A DNA stretch of 64,000 nucleotides, taken from positions 682,001 through 746,000 of the forward strand of contig CAVRIR010000003.1 of NCBI GenBank assembly GCA_963721305.1. The letters are read 5' to 3'. Source of the DNA: DATAES01 sp963721305. GTDB lineage: Bacteria > Actinomycetota > Acidimicrobiia > Acidimicrobiales > JACDCH01. The notes beneath the pieces are model-generated. The model did not search any database and had not been told where the DNA came from. It worked only from the letters and a program-made list of their open reading frames with translations. Position 1 is the stretch's first letter, and every line of letters starts with the position of its first letter. Positions 17,365 to 26,137 of this stretch are shown here, piece after piece. The position numbers and the translations under genes were made by a program.

Positions 17365-18195
17365 GAGGTGGCTCCACGGAGCGTGCGCGGCAGCACTCGT
17401 GCGGCGCGCGCCACGACGTAGCAACCGAACGCGATCGACGTGATCCAGAAACCGATGGGGTAGGGGGAGTAATACGCGATCGCGAGTCCGGTCCACGTGA
17501 CTGCAACCGCGATGCCCGTGCTCAAGGCGAGTCCCCACCCCGGTCGTGCCGTGATCGACTGCGCTGTCGCCGGTGGCAGGACCAGCAACGCGAAGATCAG
17601 CAGCGAGCCGGTGATCTGGCTGGCTTCCGCGGCCGCGGCGCCGAGCAGGACGAGAAAGGCGATGGACAGGGCACGGGTGCGCACGCCTGCGGCCTCCGCG
17701 ACTTCCGGATCGACGGAAGCGAACAGCAGCGAGCGCCCCATGACCGCCGAGCGCGACGAGTGCGGCGATCGCGACACCGGTCAGCGTGACGACCTGCGCG
17801 TTGGTGACGCCGAGGAACGTGCCGAACAGCAGGCTGTTGATGCGATTGAGACTGCCGCGATACAGGGACGCGAAGAGGAAGCCACATGCAAGTGCGAATG
17901 CCTGCACGATGGCGATGACGGCGGACTCGTCGTTGAACCGTCCTTCTCTTTGCGGGACCGCGCCGATGACGAGCGCGCCACCGATGCAGAACGCGAAGAA
18001 GCCGAGTTGGGGTGAGAGCCCGATCAGAACAGCGCCGGCTGCGCCCGGGAAACCGATGAGCGCGAGCGTGTGCCCGGCGAACGTCTGGCGCCGCAGCACC
18101 ATGAACCAGCCGATGGTGCCGGCGAGGACGGCCACGACCGTGCCGGCGCGGAAGGCGTTGACCATGAATTGGAACTCGAACAGGTCGCGCATCAC
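17361..18195 (-). pseudogene. Zinc/manganese ABC transporter permease (first), frameshifted by one extra base
   Basis: The first frame runs from MRDLFEFQFMVNAFRAGTVV through the ABC-3 signature FAGHTLALIGFPGAAGA to about helix 5, then breaks at 17742-17748 where GGCGGTC probably should be GGCGTC. The second frame continues with RSLLFASVDPEVAEAAGVR, the coupling segment, and ends normally at 17361. Restored length is about 277 residues. It sits between the ATPase and the second permease with 4-bp overlaps at both ends, so the operon structure is intact and a consensus error is likely. Confidence 0.85.
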
Positions 18196-19004
18196 GCGTG
18201 GCGATCGTGGTGGTGCGCGGGAGCCTCGGGTTGGCCGACGACCACGAGGCGTCCGTCCGAGGCGCGCAACACCTCGATCGGCGTGCGGTACAGCTCACTG
18301 AGCGTCTCGCTGGTGATGACGTCGGCCGGGGGACCGGTCGCCGCCCCGCCCTGGCCGAGATACACGATCCGGTCCACGTAAGGAAGGATCGGATTGACGT
18401 CGTGCGCGACGAGCACGACGGTGATCCCCGCGTCGCGGCACAGCTCCGCCACCAGCTTCGCGACCATCGCCTGGTTGGGCAGATCGAGGCTGTCGAGCGG
18501 CTCGTCGAGCAGCAGCATCCACGGCCGCCGGATCAATGCCTGCGCGATCAGCAGGCGTTGCTGCTCGCCACCGGAGACTTCACCGATCGGACGGTCGGCG
18601 AAGCCGCTCGCTCCGACCTGTTCGACCACCTCGCCGACCCGGGCGCGGATCTTCCGGCGGGCGCCGGGCGTGACCGGAAGACCCCAACGCGCGCCGTCGG
18701 CGCCGAGACGGACGACGTCGATGCCCCTGATCCGGAGACTGGGATCGAACGCTCGCCGTTGCGGGAGATAGCCGATGAGCTCGCGGGCCTCGTCCGGATG
18801 GCGGCCGAACACGCGGACCGACCCGTGGCCCAGTTGCTGCAGTCCGAGCACGACGCGCAGCAGCGTGGACTTTCCGACGCCGTTGGGGCCGAGCACCGCG
18901 ACGAACTCGCCGGACGGGACGGTCACGTCGAGGTCGCGCCAGATCTCCCGGCCACCGAGCGCGATGGCGCCGTCGTGCACGTCGAAGGCGACGGTGCTGT
19001 TCAT
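18192..19004 (-). CDS. Zinc/manganese ABC transporter ATP-binding protein
   Basis: A 270-residue ABC ATPase. Walker A is GPNGVGKST near residue 40, the Q-loop is YLPQRRAF, the signature SGGEQQR near 150, Walker B LLLDEPLDSLD, and the H-loop LVAHDVNP. The Y(L/I)PQ and late PADVITSETLSELY segments are typical of ZnuC/MntB-type proteins. The C-terminal His-rich tail (HHHDRHA) may bind metal. Its stop overlaps the start of the first permease, and it begins 7 bp after the binding-protein gene. Confidence 0.9.
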   Translation of the reverse strand: MNSTVAFDVHDGAIALGGREIWRDLDVTVPSGEFVAVLGPNGVGKSTLLRVVLGLQQLGHGSVRVFGRHPDEARELIGYLPQRRAFDPSLRIRGIDVVRLGADGARWGLPVTPGARRKIRARVGEVVEQVGASGFADRPIGEVSGGEQQRLLIAQALIRRPWMLLLDEPLDSLDLPNQAMVAKLVAELCRDAGITVVLVAHDVNPILPYVDRIVYLGQGGAATGPPADVITSETLSELYRTPIEVLRASDGRLVVVGQPEAPAHHHDRHA

Positions 19005-19011
19005 GCCTGCC

Positions 19012-19935
19012 TCACTCCCGCGCCTGCGCGAGCGCGGTTGCGAGTGCCTGCAGTTGTGCCGTCTGCCAGTCCTGGAACGACGCGCCGGCCGGCACGGGCG
19101 TCTCGGTCACGGGGACGACCGGGATGTTTCTCGCGCGCGCCTCGTCCACGAGCCGCTGCACGTCGGGCGTCGCGTTCTGGCGGTTGTAGACGAACACCGA
19201 CACCTGGCGGGTGTCGAGCTGCTGGTCGACCGTGACCTTGTCGGAAGCGCTGGGATCGTTTCCTTCGCTGATCGCATCGAGGAAGCTCTCCGGTGTCTTC
19301 AGATCGAGCCCGGTCGCGGCGGCGAGGCCGACGACGATGCTCTCCGACGCGCCGATGGGCGTACCTGCGTACCGAGCGTGGATCTGAGCGATCGCGTCGT
19401 GGTACGGGCCGAGTGCCGTGCCCGTGTACCGCGCCTGTTGCGCGTCGTAGTACGACGCATTGGCGGGATCGAGTGACTTGTAGTCGGCCGTGATCCGATC
19501 GATCACCTTGGTGACGTCGTCGGGGAAGTACCAGCGGTGGGGATTGTCGCCGGTGTGGAGGTCGAGCAGCTTGCCGACGTCGAGCACGGCTCGCCCGCTC
19601 GACTGGTTGGCGCCGACGAGATCGCTTGCCCACGTGTCGTACCCGAGCCCGTTGACGATCACGTAACCGGCCGTCGCGATGGCGCGTGCATCCTGGGGCG
19701 TGGGCTCGTAGTCGTGGGGGTCGGCGTCGGGGCTGCTCACGATCTCGGTGACGTCGACCCGATCACCGCCGAGTTCGCGGGCGATGCTGCCCCAGAAGCT
19801 CTCCGCGGCGACGACCGCGAGCTTGCCGTTCGCCGTCGTGACGGGACCGGATCGACCCGACGCGCACGCGACCGCGAACAGGAGCAGCGCCGTGCCGACA
19901 GCGGCGAGACGCGCTCGCGGTCGCAGCCGATTCAC
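19012..19935 (-). CDS. Zinc/manganese-binding lipoprotein of an ABC importer
   Basis: A 307-residue solute-binding protein of the TroA/ZnuA family. The N-terminus has a lipoprotein signal with lipobox FAVAC near residue 24. Metal ligands are visible: His in DADPHDYEP (about residue 73) and His in NPHRWYFP (about 132), plus later Glu and Asp residues. The long helix linking the two lobes is present. The GTG at 19935 sits 7 nt from a TAGGCT hexamer, and the upstream region is full of GAGA/TCTC palindromes facing the Fur-family gene. It is the first gene of the importer operon. Confidence 0.88.
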   Translation of the reverse strand: MNRLRPRARLAAVGTALLLFAVACASGRSGPVTTANGKLAVVAAESFWGSIARELGGDRVDVTEIVSSPDADPHDYEPTPQDARAIATAGYVIVNGLGYDTWASDLVGANQSSGRAVLDVGKLLDLHTGDNPHRWYFPDDVTKVIDRITADYKSLDPANASYYDAQQARYTGTALGPYHDAIAQIHARYAGTPIGASESIVVGLAAATGLDLKTPESFLDAISEGNDPSASDKVTVDQQLDTRQVSVFVYNRQNATPDVQRLVDEARARNIPVVPVTETPVPAGASFQDWQTAQLQALATALAQARE

Positions 19936-19942
19936 AGGTTCG

Positions 19943-19948
19943 AGCCTA
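19943..19948 (-). promoter_or_regulatory. -10 element TAGGCT of the metal importer operon
   Basis: On the minus strand TAGGCT ends 7 nt before the GTG at 19935, giving a leaderless transcript. It lies two bases from the palindrome at 19951-19965, so a bound repressor would block it. Confidence 0.5.
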
Positions 19949-19950
19949 AT

Positions 19951-19965
19951 CGAGAGCGATTCTCG
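19951..19965. promoter_or_regulatory. Candidate Fur/Zur-family operator
   Basis: CGAGA and TCTCG flank GCGAT as a perfect 15-bp inverted repeat. A second GAG/CTC site with repeated TTCTC follows at 19981-20001. The 88-bp divergent region separates the metal-binding lipoprotein from the Fur-family gene, which is the usual place for an autoregulatory metal box. Confidence 0.55.
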
Positions 19966-20011
19966 TTACAACATCTTTGGGAGTGGTTCTCATTCGTTCT
20001 CGATTTCGGGT

Positions 20012-20017
20012 TATGCT
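20012..20017 (+). promoter_or_regulatory. -10 element TATGCT of the Fur-family gene
   Basis: TATGCT ends 6 nt before the GTG at 20024. No Shine-Dalgarno sequence is present. An out-of-frame ATG overlaps the hexamer. Confidence 0.55.
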
Positions 20018-20023
20018 GCGCCG

Positions 20024-20467
20024 GTGGACTCCGATCTCCACGAGACGGCGGCGAACCGGTTGCGCGCCCACGATCAGCGGTACACGAAGAACCGCCGCGC
20101 CATCGTCGAGGTGCTGGCGTCCAGCCATCGACCGCTCACGGTCCCGGAGGTGCTCGACCACGGCGAGCGCATGCCGCAGAGCTCCGTCTACCGGAACGTC
20201 GCACTCCTCGAGGAGACGGGCATCGTGCATCGCATCGTCGGGGGCGACGAGTACGCGCGCTACGAGCTCGCGGAGGACCTCACCGATCATCATCACCATC
20301 ACTTGATCTGCTCGTCGTGTGGCGCGATCGAGGACGTGACGCTGCCGGCGGACCTCGAGAAGTCGGTCGAGACCGTTCTCAGGCGAACAGCGCGCCGCAG
20401 TGGCTTCGAAGGCTCCTATCACCGGCTCGACTTGGTCGGCGTGTGTGCCGGTTGCCGAGCCGGTTGA
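20024..20467 (+). CDS. Fur-family metalloregulator, probably Zur- or Mur-like
   Basis: About 147 residues. The winged-helix region contains RYTKNRRAIVEVLASS and the recognition helix PQSSVYRNVALLEE. The metal-sensing loop is a His run followed by LICSSCG, and a second CxxC (CAGC) lies at the C-terminus. Together these form the structural zinc site of Fur proteins. Divergence from a zinc/manganese importer with palindromes in between suggests it represses that operon when metal is plentiful (inference). Which metal it senses cannot be read from sequence alone. Confidence 0.88.
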   Translation: MDSDLHETAANRLRAHDQRYTKNRRAIVEVLASSHRPLTVPEVLDHGERMPQSSVYRNVALLEETGIVHRIVGGDEYARYELAEDLTDHHHHHLICSSCGAIEDVTLPADLEKSVETVLRRTARRSGFEGSYHRLDLVGVCAGCRAG

Positions 20468-20848
20468 TCACTGCGTCTTCATCGCCTTGCGGATCTGGTC
20501 CTCGGGTTCCTTGCGGTCGAGGTAGTCGCGCCACGACGTGATGAGCCCGTCGCCGTCGAGCTCGACGATGGTCGCACCGTGGATGGTGACCGGCGTGCCG
20601 TTGAACGTGGCCCGCCCGATCCATTCGAACACGGCCCAGTCGTCGCCGCCGCGGATCGACGTGATGTCTTGATGCCAGTCGGGGAATATCTGGCGCGTCT
20701 GTTGCTGGATGTCGCGTAGATCTTCCGTCGGCGCGTTCGCCGGATCTGCGAAGCGGGCGCCCGGCGCGAACAGGTCGCGGAAGCCGGTGCCGCTGCGCAT
20801 GTCGAGCGCGGCTTCGAGCTTGCGGGCGTAGCCATCCCAGTCCTTCAT
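20468..20848 (-). CDS. NTF2-like / SnoaL-type protein
   Basis: A 126-residue protein of NTF2-like size. A first amphipathic helix (KDWDGYARKLEAAL) is followed by FRDLFAPGARFADPAN, then DWHQDITSIRGGDDWAVFEWIGRATF and a strand pair ending in ITSWRDYLDRKE. This order (helix, F.DP.., W.d...y.D) is the SnoaL/limonene epoxide hydrolase-like pattern. Members act as small isomerases, hydrolases or ligand-binding proteins. The ATG at 20848 overlaps the stop of the upstream gene by 4 bp. The end abuts the Fur-family gene stop, so the two converge. Confidence 0.75.
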   Translation of the reverse strand: MKDWDGYARKLEAALDMRSGTGFRDLFAPGARFADPANAPTEDLRDIQQQTRQIFPDWHQDITSIRGGDDWAVFEWIGRATFNGTPVTIHGATIVELDGDGLITSWRDYLDRKEPEDQIRKAMKTQ

Positions 20849-21309
20849 CGGTTGATCGCCGCCTGCCAGCTTCCGGTCAGCGGGATGCGGGTGAGATCGG
20901 CACCGGCAAGCATGAGCCAGGCGAGCACGTCTTCGTGGGGGACGTCGGGCGGCACCGCGATCACGAGACCTCGCTTGGGATGGTCCGACAGCACGCGCCA
21001 TCCGTCGGGAACGGCGATGCCATCAGCGTCGAGCTTGCGCACCGCCTTCGGTCCGGACTTGTGCAGGATGCCCAGCTCGGCGTGGGGCGGCTTCTGCCCT
21101 GGCTGGGGCGCGACCCACGTGCACACGGGAACGGGCGGGCCGGTGCCCGTGAACAGCGTTCCGAGGATCGACGGGGTCGGCGGTTCGTCGTCGGGATGGA
21201 TGCCGGGGTACAGGTTGATCCATCCCTTCTGCGCCTCGGTCAGCTCGGCCATCGCGCGCACGATCCCCGCGACGGCATCGGCGTCCTCGGGGCGAAACTC
21301 CACCAGCAT
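20845..21309 (-). CDS. Uncharacterised protein coupled to the NTF2-like gene
   Basis: A 154-residue protein without membrane segments or signal peptide. It begins with FRPEDADAVAGIVRAMAEL, then alternates strands and proline-rich loops (HPDDEPPTPS, APQPGQKPPHAE) and ends with a helix, DVLAWLMLAGADLTRI. I do not recognise the family. It is co-transcribed with the downstream NTF2-like gene through an ATGA overlap, so the two probably act in one pathway. It is divergent from the E1 dehydrogenase gene across 93 bp. Confidence 0.6.
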   Translation of the reverse strand: MLVEFRPEDADAVAGIVRAMAELTEAQKGWINLYPGIHPDDEPPTPSILGTLFTGTGPPVPVCTWVAPQPGQKPPHAELGILHKSGPKAVRKLDADGIAVPDGWRVLSDHPKRGLVIAVPPDVPHEDVLAWLMLAGADLTRIPLTGSWQAAINR

Positions 21310-21402
21310 CGGCTCAAGGATCGCGCCGTCGGCTCGTGGGAATCACCATCGCCCCGTCGACCGCCCGTTACCCTGCGACGAGAAGGCACCTGAGGGGGCC
21401 AT

Positions 21403-23499
21403 GTGACGGCAACGATCGACGATGCACTGACCTACCGAGGCTTTCCGAAAGCTGAGCTCGTCGACGACTACCGCATGGCGCTGGTCAGCCGCGCGCTCGA
21501 CGATCGCGAGATCAGCTTGCAGAAGCAGAGCCGCGTGTTCTTCCAGATCTCGGGCGCAGGACACGAAGCGTTGCTGCTCGCGCTGGCTCATTCCTTGCAT
21601 GCGGGTTACGACTGGTTCTTCCCGTACTATCGCGACCGGTCGCTCGTGCTCGGGCTCGGGGTGACGCCGTACGAGATGTTGCTCGAAGCTGTCGGCTCGG
21701 CTGACGACCCTGCGAGCGGCGGGCGGCAGATGCCCTGCCACTGGGGTCACCGCGACAAGAACATCGTCACCCAGTCGTCGCCGACCGGTTCGCAGTGCCT
21801 GCCCGCGGTCGGTTGTGCGGAGGCAACGCGCTACATCCAGGGCCGTAACCTGCCCGGCTGCAACGCGCACGGCGACGAGATCACGTACGTGTCCCTGGGC
21901 GAAGGGGCGACGAGCGAGGGCGAGTTCTGGGAGTCGCTCAACACTGCGTGCCGGTTGCACCTCCCGGTGCTGTACATCGTCGCCGACAACGGCTACGCGA
22001 TCTCCGTGCGCGCGGAGGATCAGTCACCCGCGCCGATCTCCGAGATGGTGCGCGGCTTCCGCGGTCTCGCGGTGACCAAGATCGACGGCCGCGACTACTT
22101 CCAGGCGCGGCACTTCGGTGCCCGTGCGGTGGCGCGTGTGCGCGCCGGCGAGGGACCCGGACTCGTCCACGCCAAGGTCACGCGTCCGTACTCCCATTCT
22201 GCCGCCGACACGCAATCGAAGTACCGACCGGCGGCGGAGCTGGCCGACGAGGCGTTGCACGACCCGATTCTCGTGCTCGAACACGAGCTCGTGAAGGGCT
22301 GCGTGCTCACGCCTGACGACGTCGACCGGATCCGTGGCGAAGCGAAGGACATCGTCGCCACCGCGGCGAAGCGAGCACTGGCGGCAGCGACACCGGATCC
22401 CGCCACGGTGCTCGACCACGTGTACGTCCGTCCGCCGATCGCCGATCCGCCGCCCGCCGCGGCCGCGGGCGAGCCGGGCGCCGAGAGCGTCACGTTCGGT
22501 GAAGCGATCCGGCGCACGCTGCACGAGCTGATGGCGCTGGACGAGCGCATCCGGGTGTTCGGCGAGGACGTGGCCGATGCGCCCGAGGACGTGCTCGCCA
22601 ATGTCGAAGGCAAGGGCGGTGTGTTCGGGACGACGCACGGGCTGCAGCGCGACTTCGGCATCGCCCGCTGCTTCAACACACCGTTGGCGGAAGCGAACAT
22701 CATCGGGCGCGCCATCGGCCAGGGCATCCGCGGTCTGCGTCCTTGTCCCGAGATCCAGTTCTTCGACTACATCTGGCCCGCCATGACGCAGATCAAGAGC
22801 GAGGCGGCCACGATCCGCTGGCGCTCGAACGGCGCGTGGGCATGCCCCGTGGTGATGCGCGTCGCCATCGGCGGCTACCTCACGGGCGGCGCGATCTGGC
22901 ACAGCCAGTGCGGCGAGTCCATCTTCAGCCACGTGCCCGGTCTGATCGTGATGTTCCCGTCGCGCGCCCGCGACGCCGCCGGCATGTTGCGCGCCGCGTT
23001 CCGTTGCGAGGACCCCGTGCTGTTCCTCGAGCACAAGCATCTCCTGCGCCAGGGCTACGCGAAGGATCCGTTCCCCGGACCGGACTACGTCGTGCCGCTC
23101 GGCTCCGGTGACATCGTGCAGGAGGGAACCGACCTGACGATCGTCACGTACGGCGCCACCGTCGAGCGATCGCGGCAGGCGGTGGCGCGCCTCGGCGGCG
23201 ATGTCTCGGTCGAGATCATCGACCTCCGGTGCCTCGTGCCGTGGGACCAGGACCTCGTCGCCTCGTCGATCGCGAAGACCGGCCGCGCTCTCGTCGTCCA
23301 CGAGGACATCCGCACGTCGGGCTTCGGCGCCGAGGTCGCGGCCTGGATCGCGCAGGAGTGCTTCTCGTCGCTCGACGCGCCCGTCGAGCGTGTTGGGGCC
23401 AAGGATTGCCACGTCGCGTACGCGCCCGTGCTCGAGGACGCCATACTCCCGCAGGCCGACGACATCGCCGCCGCCGCCCAGCGCGTCCTTTCGTACTAG
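21403..23499 (+). CDS. 2-oxoacid dehydrogenase E1, alpha and beta fused
   Basis: A 698-residue thiamine diphosphate enzyme. The alpha part (about 1-330) carries the ThDP motif that starts GEGATSEGEFW and ends DNGYAIS. A Pro- and Ala-rich linker near 345-360 leads to the beta part, which begins SVTFGEAIRRTL and contains the transketolase pyrimidine domain with IRVFGEDVAD and the C-terminal domain ending VVHEDIRTSGFGAE. The fused order matches branched-chain or pyruvate E1 proteins in several phyla. It decarboxylates a 2-oxoacid and passes the acyl group to a lipoyl E2, but no E2 or E3 gene lies in the window. The GTG at 21403 follows a TGAGGGGG ribosome site. Confidence 0.88.
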   Translation: MTATIDDALTYRGFPKAELVDDYRMALVSRALDDREISLQKQSRVFFQISGAGHEALLLALAHSLHAGYDWFFPYYRDRSLVLGLGVTPYEMLLEAVGSADDPASGGRQMPCHWGHRDKNIVTQSSPTGSQCLPAVGCAEATRYIQGRNLPGCNAHGDEITYVSLGEGATSEGEFWESLNTACRLHLPVLYIVADNGYAISVRAEDQSPAPISEMVRGFRGLAVTKIDGRDYFQARHFGARAVARVRAGEGPGLVHAKVTRPYSHSAADTQSKYRPAAELADEALHDPILVLEHELVKGCVLTPDDVDRIRGEAKDIVATAAKRALAAATPDPATVLDHVYVRPPIADPPPAAAAGEPGAESVTFGEAIRRTLHELMALDERIRVFGEDVADAPEDVLANVEGKGGVFGTTHGLQRDFGIARCFNTPLAEANIIGRAIGQGIRGLRPCPEIQFFDYIWPAMTQIKSEAATIRWRSNGAWACPVVMRVAIGGYLTGGAIWHSQCGESIFSHVPGLIVMFPSRARDAAGMLRAAFRCEDPVLFLEHKHLLRQGYAKDPFPGPDYVVPLGSGDIVQEGTDLTIVTYGATVERSRQAVARLGGDVSVEIIDLRCLVPWDQDLVASSIAKTGRALVVHEDIRTSGFGAEVAAWIAQECFSSLDAPVERVGAKDCHVAYAPVLEDAILPQADDIAAAAQRVLSY

Positions 23500-24722
23500 C
23501 TGTTCTCGTCGATCGGGACGGTGACGACGCGATAGCCGTCGTCCTCGAGTGCGGCGATGACGCGATCGGCGTGCGCTCGATCCATCGTCTCGATGGCCAG
23601 CTCGACCTCCGTGCGATGGATCGGCGCCGCGCCGAAGAGGCGTTGGTGCACGACCTCGACGATGTTGGCGCCCGTGCGTCCGATGACGCCGCTGACGAGC
23701 GAGAGCGACCCGGGCCGGTCATCGAGCCAGACCTTCAGGCGGGACAACCGCCCGCTGTGCACGAGGCCGCGCAGGATGGTCGACGACAGCAGCCGGGGGT
23801 CGATGTTGCCGCCGGTGACGAGCACGCCCACGGTCCGACCCGCGAATCGCTCGCGGTGCTCGCTGATCGCGGCGAGCCCGGCGGCGCCGGCACCCTCGGC
23901 CACCACCTTCTCGATCTCGAGGAGGAGGTTGACCGCTTCCTCGATGGCGCGCTCGCTGACGGTCATGATCTCGACACCCGCTTCGCGGAGGATCGCCGAG
24001 GTGAGTGCGCCGGCCTTGGCCACGGCGATGCCCTCGGCCATCGTCTGTCCGCCGGGACACGGGCGGTCGTCATCGGCGAGCGCACGAGCCATCGACGGGT
24101 AGAGCTCGCTCTGCACCCCGACCAGATCGACGTCGGGTGCCTTGTCCCGGTACAGGACGCTGAGGCCACTGAGCAGGCCGCCACCGCCGACGGGAACCAC
24201 CAGCGTGTCGAGCTCGGGATGGTCGGCCAGCAGCTCGAGCCCGAGCGTGCCCTGACCGGCGATGACCCACGGATCGTCGAACGGGTGCACGAAGGTGCGA
24301 CCTTGCTCGGCGGCGAGCTCTGCGCCGCGTTCGAACGCTTCCGCGACGGTCGCACCCGAGAGCTCGACGCGTGCGCCGAGCGCCCGCGTGTTCGCGACCT
24401 TGACGAACGGCGTCGGTTCGGGCATCACCACGAGAACATCGATGCCCAACAGCGCGGCGTGACGCGCGACGGCCTGCGCGTGGTTGCCGGCGCTCACGGT
24501 GATCACCCCGCGCGCTCGCTCCTCGTCGGTCAACTGGAGGAGCTTGTTGGCCGCACCGCGCTCCTTGAACGAAGCGGTGAACTGGAAGTTCTCGAACTTC
24601 AGGACGACGGTGCACCCGAGCAGGTCGGAGAGTGTCTGCGAGACGCTGCTCGGCGTGTGGGAGATCGAGGGACCGATGGCGATCGCGGCGGCGGCGATGT
24701 CGTCCGCCGTGATGTTCGTCAT
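23496..24722 (-). CDS. Threonine ammonia-lyase (dehydratase) with C-terminal ACT domain
   Basis: A 408-residue fold-type II PLP enzyme. The cofactor lysine lies in ASFKERGAANKL near residue 58, the phosphate-binding glycine loop is VGGGGLLSGL near 185, and a Ser/Gly segment VTGGNIDP occurs near 315. The last 75 residues form an ACT domain (RPGSLSLVSGVIGRTGANIVEV). This length and layout match the catabolic/biosynthetic single-ACT type that turns threonine into 2-oxobutyrate and ammonia. The 2-oxobutyrate could feed the adjacent, convergent 2-oxoacid dehydrogenase E1 (inference). The ATG overlaps the stop of the M20 gene. Confidence 0.88.
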   Translation of the reverse strand: MTNITADDIAAAAIAIGPSISHTPSSVSQTLSDLLGCTVVLKFENFQFTASFKERGAANKLLQLTDEERARGVITVSAGNHAQAVARHAALLGIDVLVVMPEPTPFVKVANTRALGARVELSGATVAEAFERGAELAAEQGRTFVHPFDDPWVIAGQGTLGLELLADHPELDTLVVPVGGGGLLSGLSVLYRDKAPDVDLVGVQSELYPSMARALADDDRPCPGGQTMAEGIAVAKAGALTSAILREAGVEIMTVSERAIEEAVNLLLEIEKVVAEGAGAAGLAAISEHRERFAGRTVGVLVTGGNIDPRLLSSTILRGLVHSGRLSRLKVWLDDRPGSLSLVSGVIGRTGANIVEVVHQRLFGAAPIHRTEVELAIETMDRAHADRVIAALEDDGYRVVTVPIDENS

Positions 24723-26135
24723 GTTCCTCGAGCGTGCGCGTCGAGGATGTGTGCGATGCACGTCGTGACGCCGCGCGCCATGCGAAGGTCGAGGAATTCG
24801 TTCGGTCCGTGCGCGTTCGAGCCGGGACCCATCGCGCCGGTGACCACGAACTGCGCGTCCGGGAAGCGCTGGCCCAGCATGGCCATGAACGGGATCGTCC
24901 CACCTTCGCCGATCGTGCGGTACGGCTGGCCGAACGCATCCATCGACGCGTCGTCGAGCGCCGTCGCGAGCCACGGCGCGGTCCGCGGCGCGTTCCATCC
25001 ATGCGCGCTGAGCTGGGTCTCGACGTGCACCTGCATGCCGTAGGGCGGGTCCGTTGTGAGCGCTCGCACGATCGCGGTGTTGGCGACACTGAGGTCGCAC
25101 GTCGGAGGGAGCCGGAAGGAGAGGCGCGCGGTGGTGAACGGACGCAGGACGTTGCCGCCACGGGCGCGGTCGGGGAGCCCCTCCATGGCGATCACCTCGA
25201 GCGTCGGCTCCCACGTCTTGGCCCGTAATTCGAGCGACCGGGTCGCCATCGGCCACCGGGTGCACGCCCGTCGTGAACGGGAAGTCGCCGGCGATCTCGT
25301 CGCCGAGCTCGTTCGCGGTGGCAGCCAGTTCCCGGGCGCGATCGTCGGGCAGGTCGACATGCAACTCGGGGAGGAGCAGCTCGCCGGTGTCCGGGTTCTC
25401 GATCCGGTCGAGCAGACGTCGCAACACGCGGAAGGTCGACGGAACGACACCGCCCGCGCCCCCGGAGTGCACACCTTCGGTGAGGACCCGCACGGTGATG
25501 TCCACCGCTACGAGCCCCCGCAGCGATGTCGTCAGCCACAGCCGGTCGTACGTGGCGCATCCCGAATCGAGGCAGACGACGAGATCCGGTCGGCCGATGC
25601 GATCGGCGAGCGCGTCGATGTACTCCTCGAGATCGGTGCTCGCCGACTCTTCGCTGGCCTCGATGAGGACGATGCAGCGCGCGTGCCTTCCGCCCGTCTG
25701 CTCGACGGCTTCGATCGCGCTCATGGCCGCGAACGCGGCGTAGCCGTCGTCGCCGCCACCCCGCCCGAACAACTTGTCGCCTTCGATCACCGGCAGCCAC
25801 GGTCCGAGGTCGTCACGCCAGCCGACCATCTCGGGTTGCTTGTCGACGTGGCCGTACAGCAGCACGGTCTCGGACGAGCTCGGATCGGTCGCGGGGATCT
25901 CGGCGAGGATGAGCGGCGTTCGTCCCGGCAGCCGCTCGACGGTGACGGTCAACCCCTCGATGGGACGCGCCGCCATCCACGCTCGGACGAGCTCGACGGC
26001 ACGATCCATGTGCCCGCTCGACTCCCACTGGGGATCGAACGCGGGCGAGACGTTGGGGATTCGGATGTACTCCTGCAGCGTGGGAAGGACATCGGCCTCC
26101 CACACCTGGTCGACGTGGTCGGTGGCAGAGGACAC
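24719..26135 (-). pseudogene. M20-family metallopeptidase (dipeptidase type), frameshifted by one extra base
   Basis: The restored protein is about 471 residues. Di-zinc ligands are visible across both frames: His and Asp in YGHVDKQPE, Asp in GRGGGDDGY, the catalytic Glu pair in IEASEES, Asp in CLDSG and the late His in GSNAHGPNE. The dimerisation domain spans the break, which falls at about 25221-25227 in a GGGCC run after VARIT; the second frame resumes AKTWEPTLEVIAMEG. One base too many explains it. The GTG at 26135 lies 2 bp after the carboxylesterase stop, and the 3' end overlaps the threonine dehydratase start. Known members cleave dipeptides or N-acyl amino acids. Confidence 0.85.
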
Positions 26136-26137
26136 GC

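Noticed and set aside
16438..18195. A single fused metal permease of 585 codons
   Set aside because: The frame joins the start of one permease to the whole second one through an out-of-frame middle. Two separate ABC-3 permeases with a GTGA overlap explain it better.
22024..23412. Long minus-strand frame opposite the E1 dehydrogenase
   Set aside because: It is antisense to conserved E1 motifs and has Arg- and His-rich composition typical of reverse frames in GC-rich genes.
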